Below are positions 8,403 to 17,422 of a DNA stretch of 41,596 nucleotides, piece after piece. The DNA comes from Terriglobia bacterium (GTDB taxonomy: Bacteria > Acidobacteriota > Terriglobia > Acidiferrales > UBA7541). The notes under the pieces were generated by a model that saw nothing but the letters and a program-made list of their open reading frames with translations, was not told the DNA's origin and did not search any database. Both the position numbers and the translations under genes were made by a program. Each line of letters starts with the position of its first letter. Position 1 is the stretch's first letter. The DNA lies in contig JAIQES010000040.1 in NCBI GenBank assembly GCA_020073705.1, forward strand, positions 1-41,596, written 5' to 3'.

Positions 8403-8708
8403 ATGTTCCAGAATTTCCATCCGAAGTGCGCGAATCCTGCTTGTGTGACGGCTTTTGACTGGCTGGGAGGCGGAAAACTTTTCCGGTTCCATCGCAACCC
8501 TGATCAACTCTCGGGAGCCGACGGGAGCGTGGATCATTCGGACAACTCCCATCACGTCGAGCATTTCTGGCTGTGTGAGCGCTGCTCGCAAATATTCACG
8601 CTCAGCTACGAGCCCGGCCGAGGAGTTTCGATCCGCCTGCTGCGGCCAGAACTTCCGGAGACAGAAAAGAAAATGGAACTGCCCGTCTCTAAAGCCATCA
8701 ATCGCTAG
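8403..8708 (+). CDS. small zinc-ribbon-like protein of unknown function
   Basis: 101 residues from ATG 8403 with GGGAGGT 5 bp upstream. Two cysteine pairs (Cys9/Cys14 in HPKCANPAC and Cys58/Cys61 in WLCERC) frame a His-rich stretch (HSDNSHHVEHF), consistent with a zinc ribbon whose halves are about 45 residues apart. The segment after the second pair (SQIFTLSYEPGRGVSIRLL) is beta-rich. It has no transmembrane segment and no family I can name. It is the second gene of the plus-strand pair divergent from crp. Proteins of this layout are plausible regulators or metal-storage proteins, but nothing in the sequence decides it. Confidence 0.7.
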   Translation: MFQNFHPKCANPACVTAFDWLGGGKLFRFHRNPDQLSGADGSVDHSDNSHHVEHFWLCERCSQIFTLSYEPGRGVSIRLLRPELPETEKKMELPVSKAINR

Positions 8709-8963
8709 AGATAAGCAAGGGTCACATCGGGGGGTCGCACCGAATCACGCGAATGGTGCACCTGCTGGCATTTCTTCCTCGTGCTTCTCCTATTTTGGAA
8801 ATCCCTTCCGGATCAATCCTATGTAATCTGTGTGGGCCCAAACACATCCCGCCCGGATGGACTCATTTCACCCACCTGGCCGGGTAATACCGGCGCCGAT
8901 TCGATTGCGATTTGGTTCGGCCCGCGAAAAACCAAGGCTTTCATAGTACGAGAAAAAATCTGC

Positions 8964-11684
8964 CTAAAGTTCGATGATGGCCCGCACTACGCCCATGTCG
9001 GTGTCCTTCTGTATCTTGAAGCCATGCCGGGAAGCCAGGGCGCGCATGGCCAGATTCTCCATTAGGATCGTTGCGGTGATGCGCTCCAGTTTTTCGTCAC
9101 GGGCAACCCGGATCAAACGATCCAATAGCTCGGATCCCAGCCCGGTGTGCTGAAACTTGTCCGTAACAAGCACGGCCACTTCAGCATTCTTGGTGCCCTG
9201 CAATCTGGTGAGCCTGCCAATCGCGATAATTTCGTGCTCCCCACCGGCCGGATTGACCCAGTCCGCCACCAGCGCCATTTCCCGGTCGTAGTCGATGAAG
9301 CACTTACTGATCAGCCGTTCGTGTGCTACCCGCGAGTTCAGCTTCTCCATGTGGAAGTAACGCAGATAGACGCTGCGGTCGGATAGCGTCTCATGGAATC
9401 TTGCCATTGCAGGTTCGTCCTCTGGGCCGATGGGCCGCAGCAGAACCTGCATTCCATTCTTCGCCGTCCACGGCAAAACATACTGGACGGGATAAGGCCG
9501 GATGGCGGGACGCGGCAGAAGTTCCTCCGGCATCCCCGGATTCTGGAGCACGATGCGGGCGTCGAGTGCGATGACACGCTCCGGCGAGACCAGAAGGGGG
9601 TTGATATCCATCTCTTTGATCCACGGCTGCTCGACAACAAGCCTGCTGAAATGAACAAGGACGTTTTCAAGCGCGGCCATGTCCACTGCCGCGCGCCCAC
9701 GCACGCCCTGGAAGGCTCGAAAAATTCGCGTCTGCTCCATGAGTCTCGCGGCCAGTGTCGTATTGAGCGGCGGGAGCGCCAGGGCGCGGTCGCGATAAAC
9801 CTCGACAAGTTGTCCGCCGGAACCGAATAGAATGACAGGTCCGAATTGGGCGTCCACGCTGCTCCCGACGATGAGTTCGTATCCGTCGAGTTTCAGCATG
9901 GGCTGCACAGTGACGCCGAGGAAACCCTCTTGTCCGGCTTTTTCTCGAACAGCAGCTTCAATTGCACGATAGGCCCGGCGTACGGCTCCCTCGTTCTGGA
10001 GATCCAATTTCACGCCACCCACGTCGGACTTGTGCGTAATCGTTTCGGAATTGAGCTTCAACACGACGGGAAAGCCAATTGCCTGCGCACACGACGCTGC
10101 GTCGGATTCGCTATTCGCCAGACGTGTTTCGACCGTCGGAATTCTATAGAGCGCCATGACCTGCTTGGATTCTGCCTCTGTCAAAATGGTCCGGCCGGCG
10201 GCGCGTACTTTCCCCAGCAGGGCTCTTGCTTGGGATTGTGCTTTGCCGAGAAATTCCAAATTTTCCGTCGAATAGGGGGTTTCATAAATCCCGCGGAGGT
10301 TGTAGCTGAATCTCCACATGTAGGTGAACACATGGGCCGCGGTGTCCGGATAAGAAAAAGTGGGAATCCCCGCCGCGTTCAACGTTGCGACGCCCATCGC
10401 AACCGCCTTGCCGCCCATCCAGCTTGCCAGCACCGGCTTCCGGTGAATTTTCGCGTGCGCCTTCAATCGCTCGGCCACCTGTTTCGGGTCCGTCATTCCT
10501 TGGGGCGCTAGGATGACCAGCAATCCGTCGCTATTCGGATCTTTCGCGGCGATTTCGAGAGCCTTCGAGTACCGCTCCGGATCGGCGTCGCCCAGAATAT
10601 CGATTGGATTGGCGTGGCTCCAGTAAGGAGGCAGGAGTTCGTCGAGCGCTTTCAAAGACGCGTCGGAGAGGGAAGCCAGTTCTCCGCCCGTGGCGAGAAG
10701 CGTATCGGTCGCCAGCACGCCGGGGCCGCCCGCGTTGGTGACGATCATCAGTTTCGGCCCGCGTGGCCGCGGCTGTTTGCCCAGGACTTCGGCCATGTGG
10801 AACAGATCGGAGATGCTCGAAACACGCAGGACGCCGCACCGGCGCAGAGCTGCATCGAATACTTCGTCGCTCCCCGTCAGCGCCCCGGTATGCGAGCTCG
10901 CCGCCTTCGATGCCTCCGCAGTCCGGCCCGCTTTGATCACAATGATGGGTTTGCGCAGCGCGACCTCGCGAGCCGCGGACAGAAAGGAGCGGGCATCGCC
11001 GACCGATTCCATATACAGGACAATGCTCTCGGTGGCCGGATCGTCGCCAAAGAAATCGATCAGGTCGCCCCAGCCGACGTCAAGCATAGATCCTGTGGAG
11101 ACGATGGCGCTGAACCCGACCTGTTCCTCAAAACTCCAATCCAAAATTGCCGTCAATAACGCGCCGCTCTGGCTGAGGAACGCGACGTTGCCGGGCCGGG
11201 CAATGTCCTGTGCGAACGTTGCATTCATGCCCAGGCTCGGATTCATCACGCCCAGGCAGTTCGGGCCGATCAGACGCATTGTGCCGCGGCGAAGCTGTTC
11301 CTGAACGCGGAGTTCCAGCGCCGCGCCTTCCTCGCCTCGTTCCTTGAAGCCAGCCGAAATCACAACGGCTGCGTGGACGCCTGCGTCCACGCACTCACCC
11401 ACGACGCCTGGCACGGTCGGCGCCGGTGTCACCACCACGGCGAGATCTACTTTTTCCGGGACATCGCTGATCTTCGCGTACGCGCGAAAACCGAGCACTT
11501 CAGTCCGTTTGGGGTTGACGGCATAGACCTTTCCACGAAATGTGCCGTGGCAAAGGTTTTCGAACACCGTGCGTCCTACGGTTCCTTCGCGGCCGGTTGC
11601 GCCGATGACGGCAACGGACTTCGGTGAGAATAAACCATCAAGCGCGGAACGGTTTTCTGTGACGGTGGCATCCGAGCCGTTCAT
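8964..11684 (-). CDS. NDP-forming acyl-CoA synthetase fused to GNAT acetyltransferase
   Basis: 906 residues. Domains in order: CoA-binding Rossmann domain (about 15-140, [14 protein letters not shown]), succinyl-CoA-ligase-like domains (about 150-460) with SSHTG at 263-267 containing the presumed phospho-His265, ATP-grasp domain (about 490-710), and a GNAT acetyltransferase domain (about 740-906) with the acetyl-CoA loop [10 protein letters not shown]. Two functions are possible: ADP-forming acetyl-CoA synthetase (acetyl-CoA to acetate plus ATP), or a Pat/PatZ-type protein lysine acetyltransferase, which has the same architecture. The retained SHTG histidine leaves catalytic ligase activity open. 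It is downstream of the P1B ATPase and UspA genes on the same strand, a grouping that fits energy conservation under low oxygen. An 88-bp gap holding a G+C-rich palindrome separates it from the ATPase gene. Confidence 0.88.
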   Translation of the reverse strand: MNGSDATVTENRSALDGLFSPKSVAVIGATGREGTVGRTVFENLCHGTFRGKVYAVNPKRTEVLGFRAYAKISDVPEKVDLAVVVTPAPTVPGVVGECVDAGVHAAVVISAGFKERGEEGAALELRVQEQLRRGTMRLIGPNCLGVMNPSLGMNATFAQDIARPGNVAFLSQSGALLTAILDWSFEEQVGFSAIVSTGSMLDVGWGDLIDFFGDDPATESIVLYMESVGDARSFLSAAREVALRKPIIVIKAGRTAEASKAASSHTGALTGSDEVFDAALRRCGVLRVSSISDLFHMAEVLGKQPRPRGPKLMIVTNAGGPGVLATDTLLATGGELASLSDASLKALDELLPPYWSHANPIDILGDADPERYSKALEIAAKDPNSDGLLVILAPQGMTDPKQVAERLKAHAKIHRKPVLASWMGGKAVAMGVATLNAAGIPTFSYPDTAAHVFTYMWRFSYNLRGIYETPYSTENLEFLGKAQSQARALLGKVRAAGRTILTEAESKQVMALYRIPTVETRLANSESDAASCAQAIGFPVVLKLNSETITHKSDVGGVKLDLQNEGAVRRAYRAIEAAVREKAGQEGFLGVTVQPMLKLDGYELIVGSSVDAQFGPVILFGSGGQLVEVYRDRALALPPLNTTLAARLMEQTRIFRAFQGVRGRAAVDMAALENVLVHFSRLVVEQPWIKEMDINPLLVSPERVIALDARIVLQNPGMPEELLPRPAIRPYPVQYVLPWTAKNGMQVLLRPIGPEDEPAMARFHETLSDRSVYLRYFHMEKLNSRVAHERLISKCFIDYDREMALVADWVNPAGGEHEIIAIGRLTRLQGTKNAEVAVLVTDKFQHTGLGSELLDRLIRVARDEKLERITATILMENLAMRALASRHGFKIQKDTDMGVVRAIIEL

Positions 11685-11716
11685 AGTGGGCCTCTGTCTC
11701 CCGTACCAGAATGGCG

Positions 11717-11736
11717 CCCGGGGCCCGGGGGCCCGG
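11717..11736. repeat. G+C palindrome in acyl-CoA synthetase leader
   Basis: Alternating GGGCCC/CCCGGG runs form a self-complementary block of about 20 bp between the ATPase stop (11773) and the synthetase start (11684). It has no T-run after it on the minus strand. It could fold as an mRNA hairpin in the leader; its role is unknown. Confidence 0.4.
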
Positions 11737-11772
11737 AAGGAATGATACGAGAGGCGCGTGAAGCATGCACGC

Positions 11773-13647
11773 TTAGAAATCCGTCATGTGATCGAACGGA
11801 AATGCGACACGAAGCGCATTGAGAACGGCCGCCAGATCGATGACTTCCTGGGCGATGGCGCCTTCGATCGGCAAGAGCAGACCAAATGCGGCGGCAATCA
11901 TCCCGATCACACTCAGCGCCATCCCTCCCACAGCACTGAGGAGCGCGATGGCGCGCATGCGTTGGCCGATATGCATCAACTCATCCACCTTACCGAGCGA
12001 TGCTTCCAGAATCACCGCGTCAGCGGCTTCCGCGGTGATATCGCTGCTCACACCGAATGCAACGCCTACGGTAGCCGCCTGCATTGCCGGAGCATCGTTG
12101 ATGCCGTCGCCAACAAACAACGTCTTTGCAGATCTAGTCTCTCGCTGGACAATCGAAACCTTCTCTTCCGGACTCTGGGAAGCATGTATTTCCTTGATGC
12201 CCACCAGATCGGCCAGGTATCGGACCTCCGAGTCGCGGTCGCCCGAAACGAGAAGGACGCGGTTCACATGGTGGCGGGGGCGGAGATGATCCATAAAACT
12301 CCGCCCCTCGATTCGGGGAATATCGTGAAAGCGAAGCGTGGCCGCATATTCGCCATCGACGAAGACGAGGCATTCCAATCCGGCCGCAATGATTGGCAAC
12401 GCGATCTCCCGATTGGCGACCTTGCCGCGACCGGTAATCCAGACCTTTCGCCCGCCGACCGTCCCTCGCAAACCCTCTCCCTGCTTCTCGCTGACTTCCG
12501 TGACTGCATCGAGCGTGATATTTGCGCGCGATGCGGCTTCGAGGATCGCACTCGCCAGCGGGTGCTTCGAATATCGTTCTAAACTCGCCGTGATCCGAAG
12601 GATGTCTTGTTCGGATCTGCCCGAAGCACACAGAATTTCCGTGACCGCGGGACGGCCATACGTCAATGTCCCCGTCTTATCGAAGATCAAGGTCGCGCAC
12701 TGACCAATCTGTTCCAGCACCGCCGGATTCTTGATGATGATGCTGTGCCGGGCCGAAAGCGAAATGGCCCCAATCACCGCAACGGGGATGGCCAGCAAGA
12801 GCGGACAAGGTGTCGCGATCACCAGCACGGCGAGAAATCGATGCGACTCGCCGCTGACTATCCACGCTACCAGTGCGAGCGTGATGGCCAATGGGGTGTA
12901 CCAGGCGCCAAGCATGTCCCCCAGACGCCTCAGACGCGGCCTGCGTTGTTGAGTTACCTGCATGACTTGCATGATTTTTGCGTATCGCGAATCCGTTGCG
13001 AGTTTTCCGGCACGGATGGTTAGCGCGGTTTCTCCATTGACAGCTCCGGAAAGCACTTCCGACCCCGGCGTCTTGGACATCTCGAATGGCTCACCGGTCA
13101 GGTAGGCTTCATTCATTCTTCCCTGGCCTTCGAGTACCATTCCGTCGACCGGACAGATTTCGTGAGGAAAAACAACGAGGGCATCTCCGACAGCGATCTC
13201 CGCGACTTCGATATCGGTGATTCCGCTTACCGTCTTGCGGTGCGCTGTCTGCGGCATCCGGCTGGCCAGTGCCTCGAGGACCGAAGACGCGCGCCTCGCC
13301 GCAAAATTCTCAAGAGCCGTTCCACCCGATAGCATCAACACGACAATCGTTCCAACCAGGTATTGCCCCATCAACACAGCTACCACAATCGACAGACCCG
13401 CCAGCAGATCCGAACCAAATTCGCGTAACAGGATTTTTCGAATCAAACGGAACACAAGAGGAACGCCGCCCAGAATCAAAGAAATATAAAGGGGAATAAA
13501 CTGTGCCAGGGCAGGAACTTTGAAGACAAATCGCAGAAACAGATGCGTGGCGATTCCGGCGATTGCCAACACGGCAATTGCCGAATCGTTGCGGGACTTC
13601 AAGTCCACGGCTGACCCGGCGGTTACCCGGGGTTGAGGGCTATGCAT
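11773..13647 (-). CDS. P1B-type heavy-metal ATPase with TPCP motif
   Basis: 624-residue inner-membrane metal exporter. It shows the P-type set in order: TGEP (184-187), the metal-site helix [11 protein letters not shown] (TPCP at 279-282), phosphorylation motif DKTGT (Asp323), the KHPLASA nucleotide-site motif and GDGINDAPA. The TPC(x6)P signature is that assigned to the P1B-5 subgroup, whose characterised member Nia of Sinorhizobium transports Ni and Fe; CPC-type Cu or Zn pumps differ. There is no N-terminal CxxC metal domain and no C-terminal hemerythrin domain, although hemerythrin tails are common in P1B-5. It lies between the UspA and acyl-CoA synthetase genes in a probable stress regulon. 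Metal specificity (Fe, Ni or Co) is inference. Confidence 0.88.
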   Translation of the reverse strand: MHSPQPRVTAGSAVDLKSRNDSAIAVLAIAGIATHLFLRFVFKVPALAQFIPLYISLILGGVPLVFRLIRKILLREFGSDLLAGLSIVVAVLMGQYLVGTIVVLMLSGGTALENFAARRASSVLEALASRMPQTAHRKTVSGITDIEVAEIAVGDALVVFPHEICPVDGMVLEGQGRMNEAYLTGEPFEMSKTPGSEVLSGAVNGETALTIRAGKLATDSRYAKIMQVMQVTQQRRPRLRRLGDMLGAWYTPLAITLALVAWIVSGESHRFLAVLVIATPCPLLLAIPVAVIGAISLSARHSIIIKNPAVLEQIGQCATLIFDKTGTLTYGRPAVTEILCASGRSEQDILRITASLERYSKHPLASAILEAASRANITLDAVTEVSEKQGEGLRGTVGGRKVWITGRGKVANREIALPIIAAGLECLVFVDGEYAATLRFHDIPRIEGRSFMDHLRPRHHVNRVLLVSGDRDSEVRYLADLVGIKEIHASQSPEEKVSIVQRETRSAKTLFVGDGINDAPAMQAATVGVAFGVSSDITAEAADAVILEASLGKVDELMHIGQRMRAIALLSAVGGMALSVIGMIAAAFGLLLPIEGAIAQEVIDLAAVLNALRVAFPFDHMTDF

Positions 13648-13826
13648 CGCGTATAAGATCCTAGTTTACCTCTCACCCCCTGGGAACCACTAGGTGTCAC
13701 AGGCGCAACTTCTCGGCCGACTTGCGCGCGAAGTCACTTCGGTCCTCCGGATTCGGGCTGAACACCCGCACACGGCGAATCGGGCGGACCGCGCGCATGC
13801 CCTGCAGTTGCGGCCACGATGCGCCT

Positions 13827-14720
13827 TCACCCGCGCACGGTGAGGACCGGACACTGGGCTTGTGTAACGACTCGATGTGCGATCGGACGGAATAGATGCG
13901 TCGTCGCGCCCATCGGGCCTTCCACGCGGCGGACGCCCAGAACGATCAGGTCGGCCCCACGCGCGTTGGCGACTTCCATGATCTTGTCTGCCGCAGCGCC
14001 ACGCTCCACCATGAACTTCGGCTCACACCACAGTTCTATCTCGGACGGCACCAGCTTTCGGAGTTGGCGCAGTGTGGAGTCCACATATTGCTCCGGATGA
14101 ACCAGTTCTCCCACTTCCGCCTCCCCGATGACGTGAAGCATCGCCAACCGCGCCTGGTTTTCCTGCGCCAGTGAGGTGGCATATGGGAGCGCCGCCAGCG
14201 ATTCAGGAGAGAAATCGGTTGCGTAGAGAATCTCCTTCATTTCCAGCCGGCCCTTCGCATCCTTGGAAACATGCGGGCCAACGGTCAGCACCGGGCATGA
14301 AGCTCTCCGGAAAATCTCCTCCGCCACCGAGCCGAGCAAGACCCTCCCGATACCGGTCCTTCCCCGTGTGCCAATCACGATCAAGTCAATCTTTTGCTGC
14401 TGCACGGTATCGTTGATCGTGGTCCAGATGTCGCCCTCACAGATGAAGACTTCATGCGGCAGGCCGGCCAACAATTCGTGCAATTGCTTGGATTCCTGTT
14501 TGGCCTGTTCCTCCGCAGCCTCCATAACCTGCGGCATCCCCTCCGGCCCCACGACCGGGTAGGTCGCTGGAAATCTGACATGCACTGCATATACTGTTGA
14601 GCCGAACCGTTTTGCCAATCCCAAAACATACGGCAATGCAGATTCCGCTGTGGGTGAAAAATCAGTGGCGTACAGAATTTTCTTGAGAGAAACCCGCGTT
14701 TTCGTGTCTATTGTGCTCAT
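13827..14720 (-). CDS. tandem-domain universal stress protein (UspA family)
   Basis: 297 residues from ATG 14720, chosen because GGAGGAGG precedes it; a longer frame to 14789 adds 23 residues with no ribosome site. Two UspA domains (about 12-148 and 152-297) each begin with the KKILYATDFS or KEILYATDFS strand. Domain 1 has the ATP-binding signature G-x2-G-x9-G-S at residues 117-131. Domain 2 has a degenerate version (GVRRVEG...), so only one nucleotide may bind. A GTGAT-N4-ATCAC operator lies 72-85 bp upstream. UspA proteins are typical members of anaerobic and stationary-phase regulons. It may lead a minus-strand unit with the ATPase, 179 bp downstream. Confidence 0.9.
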   Translation of the reverse strand: MSTIDTKTRVSLKKILYATDFSPTAESALPYVLGLAKRFGSTVYAVHVRFPATYPVVGPEGMPQVMEAAEEQAKQESKQLHELLAGLPHEVFICEGDIWTTINDTVQQQKIDLIVIGTRGRTGIGRVLLGSVAEEIFRRASCPVLTVGPHVSKDAKGRLEMKEILYATDFSPESLAALPYATSLAQENQARLAMLHVIGEAEVGELVHPEQYVDSTLRQLRKLVPSEIELWCEPKFMVERGAAADKIMEVANARGADLIVLGVRRVEGPMGATTHLFRPIAHRVVTQAQCPVLTVRG

Positions 14721-14791
14721 GTCTCGCCTCCTCCAAATCCATGAATACGCTGAATCATGTCCCGGAGATGTGATGCATGACACATTCAAAC

Positions 14792-14805
14792 GTGATCTGT
14801 ATCAC
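14792..14805. promoter_or_regulatory. CRP/FNR-type operator upstream of usp
   Basis: GTGAT-ctgt-ATCAC, a perfect 5+5 inverted repeat 72-85 bp upstream of the UspA start at 14720. Same consensus as the sites near crp and hsp20. Confidence 0.68.
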
Positions 14806-14960
14806 TTGACCGGGTTGGCTCGCCTGCCAGCGTAACTGCGCAAGTTCAGCCGGCTCGTATCAAGAGAGGGGAGACGATGGGAAAGGGCGGGAGATCGCAG
14901 TCAGAGGGTCGTTCAATCCAATTCCTAGGACCGCCATTTAGTCCGCAATCACGCCGAATT

Positions 14961-14974
14961 GTGATGGAAATCAC
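14961..14974. promoter_or_regulatory. CRP/FNR-type operator upstream of hsp20
   Basis: GTGAT-ggaa-ATCAC, perfect inverted repeat, extended by TT on the left and AT on the right. It lies 125-138 bp upstream of hsp20 (15099) and 241 bp from the divergent usp start. Confidence 0.68.
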
Positions 14975-14982
14975 ATCTACTT

Positions 14983-15000
14983 GTAACATGATTATGTTAC
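14983..15000. promoter_or_regulatory. second palindrome upstream of hsp20
   Basis: GTAACAT-gatt-ATGTTAC is a perfect 7+7 inverted repeat, 9 bp after the GTGA-type operator. It does not match that consensus and may bind another regulator. It lies 99-116 bp upstream of the hsp20 start, close to where a promoter would be expected. Confidence 0.55.
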
Positions 15001-15098
15001 CTTAAATTTTCTGGGAGGTAGTTTCGAAACCGCAATCACCATCCGGATCAAGGCCCCCCCTGAGAGGCCAGCTAAGGAGAACGAAAGGAGTCACTTCG

Positions 15099-15626
15099 AT
15101 GCCTGAGAAACCCGCAGCTGCAGTTCAAACAGCGCCTTCCCGGCCGCCCGTGAAGGCTGCCATACCCAAAAGTATTTTTGAACGCATGAACCACCTCTAC
15201 GACACCATTTCGCGCCGAGCTTTCGAATTGTTTGAGAAGGATGGCCGGGTCGACGGTCATGATCTGAACCATTGGCTGGAAGCCGAGCGCGAATTCCTGC
15301 ACCCTGTGCATATTCGAATGGAAGAAACCGATGCAGAATTCGTGGTGCACGCCGAACTCCCTGGCTTCACCGCGAGCGACGTCGAGGTCAACGTCGAACC
15401 CCGGCGCGTGACCATCACCGGAAAACGTGAATCGAAACAGGAAAGCAAGAAGGCTGGAGTCGTCTACACGGAGCAATGTTCGGACGAGATTTTCCGGACA
15501 ATGGAGCTGCCCACGGAAGTGAATACAACGAAGGTCACTGCGGCGCTCAAGGACGGCGTCCTTGACGTCCAGCTTCCTAAGGCCGCAGCAACGAAGCCTG
15601 CCCGCGTTGCGCCCAAGGCCGCGTGA
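15099..15626 (+). CDS. Hsp20 small heat-shock protein with DUF2934-like N-terminus
   Basis: 175-residue ATP-independent holdase chaperone. ATG 15099 has AAGGAG 9 bp upstream. The alpha-crystallin domain spans about residues 68-158 (EFVVHAELPGF, VTITGKRE, ELPTEVNTTKVTAALKDGVLDVQLPK). Before it, residues about 34-65 (YDTISRRAFELFEKDGR...DLNHWLEAEREF) match the short helical DUF2934 motif, an unusual leader for Hsp20. The C-terminus is Ala/Lys/Pro-rich and lacks a clear IxI anchor motif, so oligomerisation may differ from the classical type. It is divergent from usp; both promoters carry GTGAT-N4-ATCAC sites. Confidence 0.9.
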   Translation: MPEKPAAAVQTAPSRPPVKAAIPKSIFERMNHLYDTISRRAFELFEKDGRVDGHDLNHWLEAEREFLHPVHIRMEETDAEFVVHAELPGFTASDVEVNVEPRRVTITGKRESKQESKKAGVVYTEQCSDEIFRTMELPTEVNTTKVTAALKDGVLDVQLPKAAATKPARVAPKAA

Positions 15627-15657
15627 GTCATTGCTTCACAAGGAACTGGATCGCGAG

Positions 15658-15703
15658 ACAGGCCGGTCATCAGCGAGCCAGGAATTACCCCCGATCGGCC
15701 TGT
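15658..15703. terminator. inverted repeat after hsp20
   Basis: ACAGGCCG (15658-15665) pairs with CGGCCTGT (15696-15703) around a 30-nt loop, 31 bp after the hsp20 stop. It is followed only by TCTCCC, so it is at best a weak terminator. The rest of the 380-bp convergent gap up to gltD (15627-16006) shows no convincing gene. Confidence 0.35.
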
Positions 15704-16006
15704 TCTCCCAAGAAGTGATGTGATCTGTTCTCGATGGCGGCACTCGAAACGATAACGAAGCGCGGAGATCCCCACCTGTTCAACGGCATCTTGCACGCAA
15801 TGAGCGATGATTACACTTTCGTCTGCTGCACCGCAGCCGCCGCTGTCATCCGTCTTATGCTTATGACCATCGCCGGCAGCGGAAAGAAGAGGGCAAGATA
15901 AGCGTTACCCCAAATTGGCCGGCGTAACGCGCCGATCTCGCCCACCACATGCAGGGGCAGAAAGCAGGAAATCCGGCAGTGGTTTGAGTGCGGGAGGAAC
16001 CAGAAT

Positions 16007-17422
16007 CTATGCCAGACTCGAACTTCCCATGAGGTATTTGTCGATGGAGACGGCGGCTTTGCGGCCTTCCGAGATTGCCCACACAACCAGCGACTGGCCG
16101 CGGCGCATATCTCCGGCCGCAAAAATACTGGGAACAGAAGTCATGTAATCCGTCCCGGTGGCGATATTGCTGCGCGCATCCAGGTTCACGCCGAACTGTT
16201 CGATCATGCCCTGCTTCACGGGGCCAGTGAAGCCCAGGGCCAGCAGAACGAAATCGGCGTCGAGCGTCAACTCCGTCCCGGGTAAGGGCTCGAATTGGGG
16301 CGGCGGGCCTACGCGGATGGCATGCAGCTGCTTTACGTTGCCGTTCTCGTCGCCCGTGAATTTCGTCGTGGCAATAGCCCAATCCCTCAAGCCGCCTTCT
16401 TCATGCGCACTCTCGGTGCGGAGCTGCAGCGGCCACAAAGGCCAGGGAGTGCTGGGGGCGCGGTTCTGCGGCGGCATGGGCATGATTTCGAACTGGTGCA
16501 CGGACTTCGCTTGTTGCCGGTGGCAGGTGCCCAGGCAGTCCGCGCCCGTGTCGCCACCGCCGATGATCACCACGCGCTTGCCCGTAGCCAAGATCTGATC
16601 CGGCACTGCGTCCCCGGCATTGCGTTTATTCTGCTGAGGCAGAAACTGCATGGCGAAGTAAATTCCCTTGAGGTCGCGCCCGGGGACATTGAGGTCGCGC
16701 GGATTTTCAGCGCCGCCGGACAACAAAATGGCGTCGAATTCTTTGCGAAGGTCCTGCGCGGGAACGCTCCCGCCCACATGGGCTCGCGTCTGGAATTGAA
16801 CGCCCTCCGCCATCATCTGCTCCAGGCGCCGGTCAAGAACATGCTTTTCCAGCTTGAAGTCAGGAATCCCATAACGCAAGAGACCGCCTACCCTGTCCGC
16901 CTTTTCAAATACGGTGACCGCATGTCCGGCGCGATTCAATTGCTGCGCGGCCGCCAGACCGGATGGCCCTGATCCCACAACGGCGATTCGCTTGCCCGTG
17001 CGCGTCTCGGGAAGTTCAGGCTTGATCCATCCCTCTTCCCAGGCCCGCTCCACAATCGTCTTTTCGATCAATTTGATCGTGACCGGCGGTTCGCTGATTC
17101 CCAGCACGCATGCCGCTTCACAGGGCGCCGGGCAGATGCGCCCGGTGAACTCCGGGAAATTGTTCGTCGAATGCAGAACCCGGATCGCTTCCTTCCAGTG
17201 ATCGCGATAAACCAGGTCATTCCAATCCGGAATAATGTTGGTCACAGGGCAGCCGGTGTGGCAAAACGGAATGCCGCAATCCATGCATCGCGCGGCCTGC
17301 ACGCGCACCTTCTCTTCGGGGAACGGCTGATACACCTCGAAATAGTCATGGACGCGCTCTTCAACCGGGCGGCGTACCGGCATCTCGCGGGTATATTCTT
17401 TGAACCCTGTCACTTTACCCAC
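16007..17422 (-). CDS. gltD: glutamate synthase small subunit
   Basis: 471 residues from GTG 17422, giving the usual opening GKVTGFKEY and an 8-bp overlap with the gltB stop; the longer frame to 17512 lies inside gltB and is rejected. The beta subunit oxidises NADPH and passes electrons through FAD and iron-sulfur clusters to GltB. Visible are the N-terminal cysteine clusters ([15 protein letters not shown] and CPAPCEAAC), the FAD-binding [10 protein letters not shown] and the NADPH-binding GGGDTGADC, then a C-terminal FAD motif FAAGDMRRG. Length matches the family. It is translationally coupled to gltB, as expected for a 1:1 complex in ammonia assimilation. Confidence 0.96.
   Translation of the reverse strand: MGKVTGFKEYTREMPVRRPVEERVHDYFEVYQPFPEEKVRVQAARCMDCGIPFCHTGCPVTNIIPDWNDLVYRDHWKEAIRVLHSTNNFPEFTGRICPAPCEAACVLGISEPPVTIKLIEKTIVERAWEEGWIKPELPETRTGKRIAVVGSGPSGLAAAQQLNRAGHAVTVFEKADRVGGLLRYGIPDFKLEKHVLDRRLEQMMAEGVQFQTRAHVGGSVPAQDLRKEFDAILLSGGAENPRDLNVPGRDLKGIYFAMQFLPQQNKRNAGDAVPDQILATGKRVVIIGGGDTGADCLGTCHRQQAKSVHQFEIMPMPPQNRAPSTPWPLWPLQLRTESAHEEGGLRDWAIATTKFTGDENGNVKQLHAIRVGPPPQFEPLPGTELTLDADFVLLALGFTGPVKQGMIEQFGVNLDARSNIATGTDYMTSVPSIFAAGDMRRGQSLVVWAISEGRKAAVSIDKYLMGSSSLA

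Noticed and set aside
15734-15901. Plus-strand 55-residue ORF in the hsp20-gltD gap
   Set aside because: No ribosome site, no recognisable motif and Cys/Ala-rich low-information sequence; not better than chance.
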